Shown in pieces: positions 46,355-55,434 of a DNA stretch of 55,434 bases. Positions within the stretch are counted from its first letter, which is position 1, and every line of letters starts with the position of its first letter. The notes under the pieces were generated by a model, which saw only the letters and a list, made by a program, of their open reading frames with translations, made no database searches and was not told where the DNA came from. Source of the DNA: an uncultured Prevotella sp. (GTDB taxonomy: Bacteria > Bacteroidota > Bacteroidia > Bacteroidales > Bacteroidaceae); the NCBI GenBank assembly GCA_944320255.1, contig CALUGU010000006.1, positions 1 to 55,434 of the forward strand, in the 5' to 3' direction. A program made the translations under genes and the position numbers.

Positions 46355-46425
46355 TAAATATAGGAAGAGTTGGCATAAGCAATCACGACGTATAGGACGG
46401 AGGCTTGTTAATAACGATTTAATTG

Positions 46426-48579
46426 ATGGATAATCCTGAACTTGACTTGGCATGGCGGCTGGTGGAGCAGACCGGCGCCAATCTTTTTCTCACAGGCAAG
46501 GCCGGCACCGGCAAGACGACATTCTTAAAGAAGTTGCGTGAAAGCACGTCAAAGCGCACGGTGGTGCTCGCCCCGACGGGTATCGCGGCGATCAACGCCG
46601 GAGGCGTGACGATACATTCGTTTTTCCAGTTGCCGCTTTCGCCATACGTGCCCGGCGCGACGTTCGACCGTGCCGAGAAGCGTTATTTCAGGTTCTCGAA
46701 AACGAAGCGCGACATCATCCGCACGCTCGATCTGCTCGTAATCGACGAGATAAGCATGGTGCGTGCCGATCTTCTCGATGCCGTAGACGCCGTGATGAGG
46801 CGTTACCGTGACCACGGACGCCCGTTTGGCGGTGCGCAACTGTTGATGATAGGCGACTTGCAGCAGCTGGCGCCCGTAGTGAAGGATGACGAATGGGCTT
46901 TGCTTGGCACGGTTTATGAGACGCCTTATTTCTTTTCAAGCAAGGCCTTGGCCCAAGCCGAGTACAAGACAATAGAGCTTAAGACCGTCTACCGGCAGCA
47001 AGATGCCCGTTTCATTTCGCTTCTCAACCAAATACGTGACAACAAGGCAACCGACGAAACCCTTGCCGCGCTGAACAGCCGTTGCATTCCCGACTTCAAG
47101 CCGGCCAGGGAGAGCGATTACATCAGGCTTACAACCCATAACTACCAAGCACAAGCCATAAACGACAAGGAACTATCATTGCTGCCAGGCCGTGAATACG
47201 TCTTTGACGCTGAGGTTGACGGAGTGTTCCCTGAAACATCATATCCTGCTGATAAGCAGCTCGTGCTGAAGGAGGGTGCGCAAGTCATGTTCATAAAGAA
47301 CGACCCGGAGAAGCGGTTTTTCAACGGCATGATAGGCGAGGTGGTTTCTCTTGATGCCGCCCACATCGTCGTCTGCGGGAAGAATGGCGGCCCGTCGTTC
47401 AGGCTTGAACCTGCCGAATGGACTAACTCCAAATATACGTTGGACAATAAGTCGAAAGAGATAAAGGAAACGGTAGAGGGCGTTTTTCGCCAGTACCCTT
47501 TGCGCTTGGCGTGGGCGATAACGATACATAAGAGCCAAGGGCTGACTTTCGACCATGCGATAATAGACGCCTCGCACTCGTTTGCGCACGGCCAGACATA
47601 CGTGGCATTGAGCCGTTGCAAAACGCTCGACGGCATGGTGCTTAGCGCGCCGTTGCAACGTGAGGCGATAATAAGCGACACCGTGGTTGACGAATATGTC
47701 AGCTGCATTGGCAGGCACACGCCGACGGAGGACGAAATGACGTCGCTCGGCCGCGAATATGTCGTGAAACTATTGGACGAGCTTTTTGATTTTGTGCCGC
47801 TCCAGTCGTCTTTCAACCAGTTGTTACGTACTATTGACGAACATTTTTACAAGAAATATCCCAGGCTGTTGGACGAATATAAACGTTTAGGGACGGTTTT
47901 CGGGGAATTGATAGACGTATCACGAAAATTCAAAATCCAATATACAAGGTTGGTGGAGGCAATGTGTTCCGACGGCGGAAAGTTGCTTAATGAGCGTGTG
48001 TGCAAGGCATCAGCGTATTTCTTGGGCAAGCTCGGAATGCTCAACGAACTGCGGGGCAAGACCAAGGTGGATACAGAAAATGTGGCTGTAAGAAAGCAAT
48101 TTGACGACAGGTTTTCGGCTTTTTCCGGCGACCTGACGTTAAAACTCGGTCTTCTTGGCCATGAAAGTTCCCCGGACGCTATGTTTACGGCTGCCGATTA
48201 TCTTTCAACAAAGGCTAAACTGTTGTTGGGTGACTTGCCTGACGTTAAAGTGGAAAAGAAAAAGAAGACGAAGCAGCCTAAACCGCTGACGCGGGAGATA
48301 ACTTACAACTTGTTCGCCGGAGGCATGACTATAGAGCAGATAGCCAAGGAGCGCGGACTTGCCGTGAGCACCATATTCTCACATCTGGCTACCTATGTGG
48401 AAAGCGGGCAGATGGGTTTAGGAGAGCTTTTGCCTGAGAACCATATACAAGAGTTGCAGGCTTACATCGCCGGCACTCCCCGCCCTGCGTCAACGTCGGC
48501 GGTGAAAGATGCCGTAAGCCCCGATATAACCTATGGCGAGATACGTTTGTTCCTGAAAATAAGAGGGATGGATTTGTGA
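46426..48579 (+). CDS. Pif1-like superfamily 1 helicase with C-terminal helix-turn-helix
   Basis: 717 residues from ATG 46426; a TTG just before it is less likely. N-terminal helicase: Walker A GKAGTGKTTFL, then APTGIAAINAGGVTIHSFF, VIDEISMVRADLLDAVD (Walker B), GGAQLLMIGDLQQLAPVV and the late motif AWAITIHKSQGLTFDHAIID with YVALSRCKTL. Pif1 enzymes unwind G-quadruplexes and RNA-DNA hybrids. From about residue 620 a basic KKKKTKQPK link leads to a HTH domain (YNLFAGGMTIEQIAKERGLAVSTIFSHLATYVESG), as in the RQC-associated HTH_40 type. This pairing recurs in Bacteroidota. Soluble. Confidence 0.88.
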   Translation: MDNPELDLAWRLVEQTGANLFLTGKAGTGKTTFLKKLRESTSKRTVVLAPTGIAAINAGGVTIHSFFQLPLSPYVPGATFDRAEKRYFRFSKTKRDIIRTLDLLVIDEISMVRADLLDAVDAVMRRYRDHGRPFGGAQLLMIGDLQQLAPVVKDDEWALLGTVYETPYFFSSKALAQAEYKTIELKTVYRQQDARFISLLNQIRDNKATDETLAALNSRCIPDFKPARESDYIRLTTHNYQAQAINDKELSLLPGREYVFDAEVDGVFPETSYPADKQLVLKEGAQVMFIKNDPEKRFFNGMIGEVVSLDAAHIVVCGKNGGPSFRLEPAEWTNSKYTLDNKSKEIKETVEGVFRQYPLRLAWAITIHKSQGLTFDHAIIDASHSFAHGQTYVALSRCKTLDGMVLSAPLQREAIISDTVVDEYVSCIGRHTPTEDEMTSLGREYVVKLLDELFDFVPLQSSFNQLLRTIDEHFYKKYPRLLDEYKRLGTVFGELIDVSRKFKIQYTRLVEAMCSDGGKLLNERVCKASAYFLGKLGMLNELRGKTKVDTENVAVRKQFDDRFSAFSGDLTLKLGLLGHESSPDAMFTAADYLSTKAKLLLGDLPDVKVEKKKKTKQPKPLTREITYNLFAGGMTIEQIAKERGLAVSTIFSHLATYVESGQMGLGELLPENHIQELQAYIAGTPRPASTSAVKDAVSPDITYGEIRLFLKIRGMDL

Positions 48580-48604
48580 CTTTGTTACATTCATATTTTG
48601 TTTA

Positions 48605-49303
48605 TCAAAGTCGCTTTATACCATGCTCATAAAGCCATTTATCGCAATCGTCAAACAGCAAATCTGTTTTCTTAAAATACTCTTTCATTTCTTTCTTACT
48701 TTTATTGCCGAACAGATCGTTTCCCATTTTTACTGCGTTGTCTTCTCCTATTATTTCTTTCATATCATTGATGAATTGTTTTGCTTTATACGGAAAAACA
48801 ACCTGCGTCTTATTGAACCAGTACAGGTATAAAGTTATATATTTTGTGTAGCTGACGCCGAATGTTCCTGTATGTTTTTCCTTTGTGCTTGGGATGCTAC
48901 AGTATGACATACATTTACCGTGTTTCCTGATGTGCACAAGTTTGTAGACTTTTTTATCTTTGTCCCATAATTTAGGTTGGCTGCTGGCATAACAGACATA
49001 CACTTCGCCCTTTACGTAGTCGCCTGCATTGGTTAATATCGCTATGCTGTCTACATCACGTGCAGACAATTTTATTTCATTGCCATCTGTCTGTACGGTT
49101 AATTTGTTTTCAACTGTAGGGTATGCCTGACGTGCTGTGAACCAGTCTTTTACAAGTTTTCCCTCAATAACAGTTTTTCCGTTAACAGCGGATTCCTTCA
49201 CCAGATAGACTTTTACAAATGGTAATTCTTTCTTTTTTGCCTGAATGGATGTGCTCGACAGACAGATGAGAAGCAGCATCCCAATAAATCTTAACACTTT
49301 CAT
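48605..49303 (-). CDS. Exported protein of unknown function
   Basis: 232 residues from ATG 49303, chosen because MKVLRFIGMLLLICLSSTSIQA is a signal peptide and a TATCTTTG box (49397-49390) lies between it and an earlier in-frame ATG at 49414. The mature part is lysine-rich, with a beta-rich front (FVKVYLVKESAVNGKTVIEGKLV, VQTDGNEIKLSARDVDSIAIL) and a helical C-terminus (FINDMKEIIGEDNAVKMGNDLFGNKSKKEMKEYF). I do not recognise the family. AT-rich and alone on its strand, so possibly strain-specific. Confidence 0.7.
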   Translation of the reverse strand: MKVLRFIGMLLLICLSSTSIQAKKKELPFVKVYLVKESAVNGKTVIEGKLVKDWFTARQAYPTVENKLTVQTDGNEIKLSARDVDSIAILTNAGDYVKGEVYVCYASSQPKLWDKDKKVYKLVHIRKHGKCMSYCSIPSTKEKHTGTFGVSYTKYITLYLYWFNKTQVVFPYKAKQFINDMKEIIGEDNAVKMGNDLFGNKSKKEMKEYFKKTDLLFDDCDKWLYEHGIKRL

Positions 49304-49523
49304 AAATTTCAGTTTTAGTTGAATTATAATGGACAATATCAGACGAATATAATGTTGCGGCATAGCCGACAATAATGAAAATATATCAACAAAGATAAAT
49401 ATTTTAATCAGCAAAAACAGTCAACTATATAATACTTTTTTCAATTTGTTGCAAATGTAGTAAATTTAATTGATTGTTTTATTTTTTTGTTTAAAATATC
49501 GTTAATATAAAAGAGACTATGCT

Positions 49524-49579
49524 AAATGCTGAAGTTCCCGTTCAAATAACACTTCATTTGAACGGGAACTTCAGCATTT
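49524..49579. terminator. Perfect 24-bp hairpin after the alcohol dehydrogenase gene
   Basis: Arms 49524-49547 and 49556-49579 (CTGAAGTTCCCGTTCAAAT core) are exact inverses around an 8-base loop. It starts 14 bases after the stop of the minus-strand gene. No strong T tract follows, so it may act as a bidirectional or RNA-stabilising hairpin. Confidence 0.75.
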
Positions 49580-49593
49580 GCGGTTATGCAGAT

Positions 49594-50634
49594 TTATCTT
49601 TTTCCGTAAATCGCAACTTTGACGACGCCATCTTTACGGTTTTCAAATATATTGTATGCCGTTTCTATTTCGTCGAGAGTGAAGCGATGGGTTATAAGAG
49701 GTGTGGTGTCAATCTTGCCCTGCTCGATTAAATGGAGTATTTCTTCACAATCACAACCGTCAACGCCGCCGGTCTTGAACGTAAGGTTCTTGCCGTACAT
49801 ATCGGGTAGGGGGAGCACCTGGGGCTTATCATACATTGCAACAATCGTGACAATGGCGTTCGGGCGAGCGCACTTCCACGCCGTATGGAACGTATCGCCG
49901 CCACCGGCGACCTCAATGACAACATCCGCGCCTCCGTGGTCGCTGTTGCGCATCACAAAATCTTCGCATTCATCGGGAGTAGTCACAAGTATGCCGGGAT
50001 AATGCTCGCGGATGAAGCGTATGCGCTCTTCAGATTTCTCGCAAACGATAATCCGCTTGGGATGCTTAAGCATTGTGCAAAGCAATGTGCAGACTCCGGT
50101 TGGCCCGGCACCGATGATGAGCACCGTGTCTTCTGCTGATATTTCCGATATTCGTGCCGCCCAGAAACCCGTGGCGAGTATGTCGCCGACGAACAAAGCC
50201 TGCTCGTCGCTGACGCTACCAGGTATCCGGTTGAGCCCTTGGTCGGCGTGCGGCACACGGACGAATTCAGTCTGCCCGCCGTCAATGCGGCATCCGAGAG
50301 CCCATCCTCCGTCCTTATCGGTGCAGTTGTTCACGTATCCATGTTTGCAGAAAAAACATTCACCGCAAAAGGTCTCCACGTTTACGGCCACACGGTCGCC
50401 CGGTTTTACTTTGGTTACGGCCGCCCCTGTCTGTTCCACGACGCCAACCATCTCGTGCCCGACCGTAATTCCCGGCATTGCGCGCGGCACACTACCGTGC
50501 TTAATGTGTAAATCGCTTGTGCAGATGCTGCTTAGGGTTACGCGCACTATTGCGTCACGGTCGTCTTGCAAGACTGGTTTGGGTTTGTCTGTAAAGGCAA
50601 AGTTATGCGGTCCGATATATGTGTATGCCAACAT
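49594..50634 (-). CDS. Zinc-dependent medium-chain alcohol dehydrogenase
   Basis: 346 residues. Catalytic zinc ligands Cys (SSICTSDLHIKHG) and GHEMVGVV; structural zinc site CGECFFCKHGYVNNC; Rossmann motif VLIIGAGPTGVCTLL. It should oxidise an alcohol or polyol or reduce the aldehyde with NAD(P). Close to the threonine and sorbitol dehydrogenase branch; the substrate cannot be fixed. Single gene with a hairpin at each end. Confidence 0.9.
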   Translation of the reverse strand: MLAYTYIGPHNFAFTDKPKPVLQDDRDAIVRVTLSSICTSDLHIKHGSVPRAMPGITVGHEMVGVVEQTGAAVTKVKPGDRVAVNVETFCGECFFCKHGYVNNCTDKDGGWALGCRIDGGQTEFVRVPHADQGLNRIPGSVSDEQALFVGDILATGFWAARISEISAEDTVLIIGAGPTGVCTLLCTMLKHPKRIIVCEKSEERIRFIREHYPGILVTTPDECEDFVMRNSDHGGADVVIEVAGGGDTFHTAWKCARPNAIVTIVAMYDKPQVLPLPDMYGKNLTFKTGGVDGCDCEEILHLIEQGKIDTTPLITHRFTLDEIETAYNIFENRKDGVVKVAIYGKR

Positions 50635-50719
50635 AATGCAATTACATTAATTATATGTATTTCTTCTCTTCACTTCCTATTTCTGCGTATGAACATTCCC
50701 GATGAAATCGGCTGTTTTG

Positions 50720-50758
50720 TAATTGACGGCAAATCATCGTGTGATTAGCCGTCAATTA
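50720..50758. terminator. Hairpin between thioesterase and alcohol dehydrogenase genes
   Basis: TAATTGACGGCAAATCA and TGATTAGCCGTCAATTA pair over 17 bases with one mismatch around a 5-base loop. It follows the thioesterase on the minus strand. Nearby TCAATCGCAATGCGAAAGAC resembles other intergenic repeat pieces. Confidence 0.6.
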
Positions 50759-50885
50759 CACCGTAAAAAGCCATCAATCGCAATGCGAAAGACGCCCTTT
50801 TGCAAGCCTGCTTGTTTCAGCCCATTTCATCGGTGTTTGTATCGTAAACAGAAATTCGTGATTTTCAATGGTTTACAGAGTATTG

Positions 50886-51269
50886 TTAAACCTTCTTACT
50901 ATCAGCTTTCGCTTGGAATTTTTCTGCGTTTATGATAAACCGTTCATGAGTTCCTGTGCCGATAATCCCCATTTCATCGTAAACGTCAGCCTTGAATTTC
51001 AGCCGCCGTCCGTCTACTTCTATCAGTTCGGTTTCACATTTCACTGTCATACCCAACGGGGTGGGGGCTACATGGCTGATGTCAAGTTTCGTGCCTACTG
51101 TGGCTTGGCCGTCTTCCAAGTGTGGCGCGACGCTTTTCCATGCGGTTTCTTCGATAAGGGCTATCATCGCCGGCGTGGCAAAAACCGCAAGCGTTCCGCT
51201 GCCCATCATTGCGGCAGTCTTGTCGTTAGTAACGGTTAATTCGATAGAATTTTTAATACCTGTCTCCAT
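50886..51269 (-). CDS. FlK-like hot-dog fold thioesterase
   Basis: 127 residues. GSGTLAVFATPAMIALIEETAW and VGTKLDISHVAPTPLGMTV match the fluoroacetyl-CoA thioesterase-like family, with the usual Glu (IEETA) and His (SHVAPTPLG) in place. It should hydrolyse an acyl-CoA; the real substrate is unknown and defence against fluoroacetate is unlikely here. A TATTTTTG box (51294-51287, minus) lies 17 bases before ATG. It diverges from the glucosaminidase gene. Confidence 0.85.
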   Translation of the reverse strand: METGIKNSIELTVTNDKTAAMMGSGTLAVFATPAMIALIEETAWKSVAPHLEDGQATVGTKLDISHVAPTPLGMTVKCETELIEVDGRRLKFKADVYDEMGIIGTGTHERFIINAEKFQAKADSKKV

Positions 51270-51334
51270 AATTTGATATTTTTCTGCAAAAATAGATAAT
51301 GTGTGCGAGATTATGGAATTTTATCAACTAAAAT

Positions 51335-51365
51335 TTTGTGAACAAACATATTTGCCTTATTTTTG
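51335..51365 (+). promoter_or_regulatory. Strong-consensus promoter of the glucosaminidase gene
   Basis: TTTG (51335-51338), 19 bases, TATTTTTG (51358-51365). The ATG at 51386 follows after 20 bases. Confidence 0.8.
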
Positions 51366-51385
51366 CATAAATTTGTGTGTACCAG

Positions 51386-52300
51386 ATGAAAAGGTTGTTA
51401 TTTGTTACCATTGCGTTATTGGTAAGTTTTTCGCTTAGTGCCCAGTTAAGGTGGAACTCTGTCTATCAGGCGTATATCGACCAATATAAGGATTTAGCCA
51501 TCGCCGAGATGCTGAAATATGACATCCCGGCAAGCATAACCTTAGCCCAGGGGCTGCTTGAGAGCGGTGCCGGGCAAAGCAAACTGGCCCGCGAGAGCAA
51601 CAACCATTTCGGCATAAAATGCCATGATTGGATCGGCGGCAGGTCGTATCATGACGACGATGCGAAGAACGAATGTTTCCGTGCATACCGTGACGTCTAT
51701 GAAAGCTATGAAGACCATAGCAAGTTCCTGGCGCGCCAGCCGCGTTACCGCAGTCTGTTCAAGCTGAAAAAGACCGACTATAAGGGCTGGGCGCGTGGCT
51801 TGAAGCGTTGCGGCTACGCCACAAGTCCAACGTATGCCAATCAGCTTATAAACATTATAGAGCTGTACAAGCTGCATCATTACGACAAGGCGAAAAAGTA
51901 TGACAAGTTCATGGTTGAGCGTTCGTCAGTCAAAGACGCTGACACCGGCCTGAACCTGCATCCGATACACATTTACAACAAAAACTATTACTTGAAAGCA
52001 AGGCCGGGCGACACATTCAGGTCGATTGGCAAGGAGGTCGGCATCTCGTACAAGAAAATCGCCAAATATAATGAACGTGACAAGGACGACAAACTTGTTC
52101 CTGGGGAAATAATATACCTGAAGAAAAAGCAGAAGAAAGCGGAAAAGACATATAAGAGACGTCCTCACAGGGTTAAGGCCGGGGAAAGTATGTACTCGAT
52201 AGCCCAATATTACGGAATAAGGCTGTCAAGTCTTTACAAGATGAACGACCTCGGCCCGGATTACTCAATCCAGGTTGGCGACCTGCTAAAAGTGAGGTGA
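51386..52300 (+). CDS. Exported glucosaminidase with two LysM domains
   Basis: 304 residues from ATG 51386; a GTG three codons earlier is possible. Signal peptide MKRLLFVTIALLVSFSLSAQ. A glucosaminidase domain (about 28-175) has the catalytic Glu in ITLAQGLLESGAGQSKLA, then NNHFGIKCHDWIGG and FRAYRDVYESYEDHSKFL. Two LysM repeats follow: YYLKARPGDTFRSIGKEVGISYKKIAKYN and HRVKAGESMYSIAQYYGIRLSSLYKMN. It should cut and bind peptidoglycan in the periplasm, in cell separation or turnover. Confidence 0.92.
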   Translation: MKRLLFVTIALLVSFSLSAQLRWNSVYQAYIDQYKDLAIAEMLKYDIPASITLAQGLLESGAGQSKLARESNNHFGIKCHDWIGGRSYHDDDAKNECFRAYRDVYESYEDHSKFLARQPRYRSLFKLKKTDYKGWARGLKRCGYATSPTYANQLINIIELYKLHHYDKAKKYDKFMVERSSVKDADTGLNLHPIHIYNKNYYLKARPGDTFRSIGKEVGISYKKIAKYNERDKDDKLVPGEIIYLKKKQKKAEKTYKRRPHRVKAGESMYSIAQYYGIRLSSLYKMNDLGPDYSIQVGDLLKVR

Positions 52301-52433
52301 AAACCACACGGCAACGGCGTGGCTATTCAAAGGCCTTAAAATGTCAACTAACGGGCATTATGATAAATAGACGTTTTTTTATTCACAGTGTACCCACTTT
52401 TTCCACTAAAAAAGAACAATGCACAAGTAACGG

Positions 52434-55247
52434 ATGAAAGACTGTATAGAACTTAAGAATGTAAGGGTTAACAACCTGAAAAACATTTCATTGGATGTGC
52501 CCCACAACAAATTCATCGTTGTGACCGGCGTGTCCGGTTCCGGCAAATCGTCATTGGCGTTTGACACATTATACGCTGAAGGCCAACGCCGCTATGTGGA
52601 AAGCCTGTCAGCATACGCCCGTCAGTTTTTGGGACGAATGAACAAGCCTGACTTCGACTACATCAAAGGCCTGCCGCCAGCCATAGCAGTGGAACAGAAA
52701 GTAAACACAAGAAACCCACGCTCCACTGTCGGTACAAGCACAGAGATATATGATTACCTTAGGATGCTCTTTGCGCGCATCGGGCGCACATACTCACCTG
52801 TCAGCGGTGTTGAAGTAAAACGGCATACAGGCGAAGACATTCTGAAATGTGTTTATACATATTCAAAAGGAACAAAATTCGTTATATTGTCACGTCTGCA
52901 CATAAATGAAGGCTATTCTTTTGAAAAGCAAATGAAGACCTATTTGCAGCAAGGATACTCACGTATTTATCATAATTGGGAGTTTGTGCAGATAGAAGAC
53001 GTTGTTGAAAATCCAAGCGCTTATAATCCGGAGGATGTTTTCATATTGATTGACAGATTGTCAGTTGACGATTCTTCAGATACGGTCTCACGCATTAACG
53101 ATTCCGTGGAAACAGCGTTTTATGAGGGTGACGGTTCTTGCAGGCTTGTGTTTTTCCCTTCAAACATAACGTATGACTTTTCAGACAAGTTTGAAGCTGA
53201 CGGCATACGTTTTGAAGAGCCCAACGACAATATGTTTTCGTTCAACTCCCCTATCGGCGCGTGCCCCGTGTGCGAAGGTTTCGGAAACGTAATCGGCATA
53301 GACGAAAAACTGGTCATCCCAAACCCGTCTTTAAGCGTGTATGAAGGATGTGTGCAATGTTGGCACGGCGAGAAAATGGAGCAATGGAAAACGGAGTTTT
53401 GCCTACAGGCTGCCAACGACAAGTTCCCCATTTTTGAGCCATATTACAGTCTCTCCGCCAAGCATAAGGACTGGCTTTGGCATGGTTTGCCGAGCCTGTC
53501 GAAGCTCGACTTGCGGGAAAAGGTGTGCATAGACTCGTTTTTCCAAATGTTGAAGGAAAACCAGTACAAAATACAATACCGAGTGATGATGAGCCGCTAT
53601 CGCGGGAAGACCACCTGTCCCGAATGCAAGGGCACAAGACTCAAGAAAGAAGCTAATTATGTGAAAATCAACGGGATGAGCATCAGCAATCTTGTTGAGA
53701 TGCCTATCGCCAACTTGAAGCAATGGTTTGACAACCTGCAGCTTGATGAGCATGAACAAGAAATAAGCAGGCGGTTGCTGGTGGAAATAAACAACAGGTT
53801 GCGGTTCTTGGTAGAAGTCGGACTCGGATATTTAACGCTGAACCGCACTTCAAGCAGTCTTTCAGGCGGTGAAAGCCAACGCATCAACCTTACCACGGCT
53901 TTGGGGAGCAGTTTGGTAGGCTCATTGTATATTCTGGACGAGCCAAGCATAGGCTTGCATAGCCGTGACACATTCAGGCTTATAAAAGTACTGAAAGAAT
54001 TGCAGGCATTAGGCAACACCGTAATGGTGGTTGAGCATGACGAGGACATCATAAGGGCGGCAGACTATCTGATAGACCTTGGGCCTGACGCCGGTAGCCA
54101 AGGTGGCGAGATTGTTTATGCCGGAGTACCATCGGGGCTTACAAAAGGCGATGCTGGCAAATATGACAAAAGCCACACCGTCAAATATCTTTTCGGGGAA
54201 GAAAGTATCCCTGTGCCGTCAAGCCGGAGACCGTGGAATAAGAGCATCATAGTAAAAGGTGCAAGGATGAACAACCTGAAAGGTATTGATATCGCGTTCC
54301 CTTTGAACGTCCTGACGGTTGTCACCGGTGTAAGCGGTTCTGGAAAGTCATCACTGGTAAGGGGAATTTTGTTTCCCGCACTGAAACGTAAACTTGACGA
54401 AGTTGCAGACATACCCGGAGAATTTGCCGGCTTGGAGGGTGACTTGAAGGATGTAAAACACGTTGAAATGGTGAACCAAAATCCAATAGGTAAAAGTTCA
54501 CGCTCAAATCCTGTTACATACGTCAAGGCGTTTGACGACATCAGGCAAGTTTTTGCCGAACAGCCGCTGGCCAAGCAAATGGGATTTACCTCACAATACT
54601 TTTCATTTAATACGGATGGCGGTCGTTGTGAAGCCTGCAAAGGGACGGGGGTAATAACCGTGGAAATGCAGTTCATGGCAGATTTGGAACTTGAGTGCGA
54701 CTCATGTCACGGCAAGAGGTTCAAGGCGGAAGTACTTGACGTGAAATTCTGTGGAAAGAACATTTACGATGTTTTGCAAATGACAGTTGAGGAAGCAATC
54801 AAGTTTTTCAGCCAAAACAACCAAGACGCCATTGTGCGAAAACTGAAACCGTTAGACGATGTTGGCTTAGGCTACATCAAGCTCGGACAGAGTTCGTCTA
54901 CATTGTCAGGAGGAGAAAACCAGCGTGTTAAATTGGCTTATTTTTTGAGTCAGGAAAAGTGCGACCCTACCCTATTCATTTTTGACGAACCAACTACAGG
55001 ATTGCATTTTCATGACATAAAGAAACTATTGAAGGCTTTTGATGCTTTGATCAGCCATGGACACACTGTTATTGTGATTGAGCACAATTTGGATGTAGCC
55101 AAATGCGCCGATCATATCATCGATCTTGGTCCTGACGGAGGCGACAAGGGCGGAAAACTGATATTTGCCGGAACTCCTGAAGACATTGTGAAGTGTAAAG
55201 AAAGCGTTACGGGTAAGTTCTTAAAAGATAAATTAAGCCTCAAATAA
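52434..55247 (+). CDS. uvrA: UvrA, excinuclease ABC subunit A
   Basis: 937 residues, normal length. Two ABC ATPase halves: Walker [13 protein letters not shown] and later [13 protein letters not shown]; signatures LSGGESQRI and LSGGENQRV; Walker [12 protein letters not shown] and [11 protein letters not shown]. Zinc sites [14 protein letters not shown] and CEACKG with CDSCHGKRF are present. It finds bulky DNA damage with UvrB in nucleotide excision repair. A 133-base gap before it shows no clear promoter. Bacteroidota often have more than one UvrA; this looks like a full active one. Confidence 0.95.
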   Translation: MKDCIELKNVRVNNLKNISLDVPHNKFIVVTGVSGSGKSSLAFDTLYAEGQRRYVESLSAYARQFLGRMNKPDFDYIKGLPPAIAVEQKVNTRNPRSTVGTSTEIYDYLRMLFARIGRTYSPVSGVEVKRHTGEDILKCVYTYSKGTKFVILSRLHINEGYSFEKQMKTYLQQGYSRIYHNWEFVQIEDVVENPSAYNPEDVFILIDRLSVDDSSDTVSRINDSVETAFYEGDGSCRLVFFPSNITYDFSDKFEADGIRFEEPNDNMFSFNSPIGACPVCEGFGNVIGIDEKLVIPNPSLSVYEGCVQCWHGEKMEQWKTEFCLQAANDKFPIFEPYYSLSAKHKDWLWHGLPSLSKLDLREKVCIDSFFQMLKENQYKIQYRVMMSRYRGKTTCPECKGTRLKKEANYVKINGMSISNLVEMPIANLKQWFDNLQLDEHEQEISRRLLVEINNRLRFLVEVGLGYLTLNRTSSSLSGGESQRINLTTALGSSLVGSLYILDEPSIGLHSRDTFRLIKVLKELQALGNTVMVVEHDEDIIRAADYLIDLGPDAGSQGGEIVYAGVPSGLTKGDAGKYDKSHTVKYLFGEESIPVPSSRRPWNKSIIVKGARMNNLKGIDIAFPLNVLTVVTGVSGSGKSSLVRGILFPALKRKLDEVADIPGEFAGLEGDLKDVKHVEMVNQNPIGKSSRSNPVTYVKAFDDIRQVFAEQPLAKQMGFTSQYFSFNTDGGRCEACKGTGVITVEMQFMADLELECDSCHGKRFKAEVLDVKFCGKNIYDVLQMTVEEAIKFFSQNNQDAIVRKLKPLDDVGLGYIKLGQSSSTLSGGENQRVKLAYFLSQEKCDPTLFIFDEPTTGLHFHDIKKLLKAFDALISHGHTVIVIEHNLDVAKCADHIIDLGPDGGDKGGKLIFAGTPEDIVKCKESVTGKFLKDKLSLK

Positions 55248-55333
55248 TAGCAATATAGAGGCTTGATTTGAAAAAATAAGTTAAAATACAAGGATTACAC
55301 CCAGGCAAATTCACGTGATTAAATAATTTTTTA

Positions 55334-55341
55334 TACCTTTG
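55334..55341 (+). promoter_or_regulatory. Candidate -7 element of the tRNA-Thr gene
   Basis: TACCTTTG at 55334-55341 lies 20 bases before the tRNA. A TTCAC 20 bases further up may be the -33 part. Confidence 0.55.
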
Positions 55342-55361
55342 CACCGTTCAAAAAAACGAAC

Positions 55362-55434
55362 GCCGATATGGCTCAGTTGGTAGAGCAATTCATTCGTAAT
55401 GAATAGGTCCCGGGTTCGAGTCCCGGTATCGGCT
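55362..55434 (+). tRNA. tRNA-Thr (anticodon CGT)
   Basis: 73 bases fold as a full cloverleaf. Acceptor GCCGATA pairs with TATCGGC, followed by the discriminator T. The anticodon stem ATTCA/TGAAT encloses loop TTCGTAA with CGT, reading threonine ACG codons. The T arm is CCGGG-TTCGAGT-CCCGG. The window ends at the discriminator base, so whether CCA is encoded cannot be seen. Confidence 0.95.

Overview
The window looks like a chromosome segment of a Bacteroidota bacterium, most likely Bacteroidales and Prevotella-like. The evidence is the Bat aerotolerance operon, the family set (DUF2027-Smr, DUF4861, DUF5686, an IorA/IorB/aminotransferase trio, an FlK-like thioesterase, a LysM glucosaminidase), promoters of the Bacteroidota type (TTTG, about 19-20 bases, TAnnTTTG) and starts with little Shine-Dalgarno signal. 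Species cannot be named from the sequence alone.

Layout. 1-2.5 kb is accessory DNA: a decayed REP-associated transposase, several REP palindromes, an EcoRI-type adenine methyltransferase without a visible restriction partner, and a long dispersed intergenic repeat. 2.5-12.9 kb is one long run of plus-strand genes: MoxR ATPase, DUF58 protein, a membrane protein, BatA, BatB, BatC, a BatD-BatE fusion, a PAP2 phosphatase and QueA. 13-18.8 kb holds a DUF2027-Smr protein, NadE, and on the minus strand a DUF389 membrane protein and a TIGR01212 radical SAM protein. 19.3-26.4 kb holds a DPP-IV-like peptidase, a DUF4861 protein and the IorA-IorB-aminotransferase operon. 26.8-32.3 kb holds an AddA/RecB-like helicase-nuclease and a DUF5686 outer-membrane protein on the minus strand.

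33.2-43.5 kb is the most unusual part: a polymorphic-toxin locus. A secreted 351-residue protein is followed by a secreted RHS protein of about 2,006 residues whose AT-rich C-terminal tip carries a HEFNH zinc-protease motif. Next come two related exported immunity candidates and then a 1.67 kb headless and tailless second copy of the RHS repeat region, with tracts of perfect identity to the main gene that suggest gene conversion.

43.9-55.4 kb is housekeeping: rsmA, frr, rsgA, a Pif1-like helicase with a C-terminal HTH, a small secreted protein, a zinc alcohol dehydrogenase, a thioesterase, a glucosaminidase, uvrA and a tRNA-Thr(CGT) at the right edge.

The gaps between genes are not empty. 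They carry at least four copies of one dispersed repeat (paired TTGCAC boxes about 62-65 bases apart), three elements bounded by inverted TTAAACCCAAATCGG ends, REP palindromes, and several long perfect hairpins that look like bidirectional terminators.
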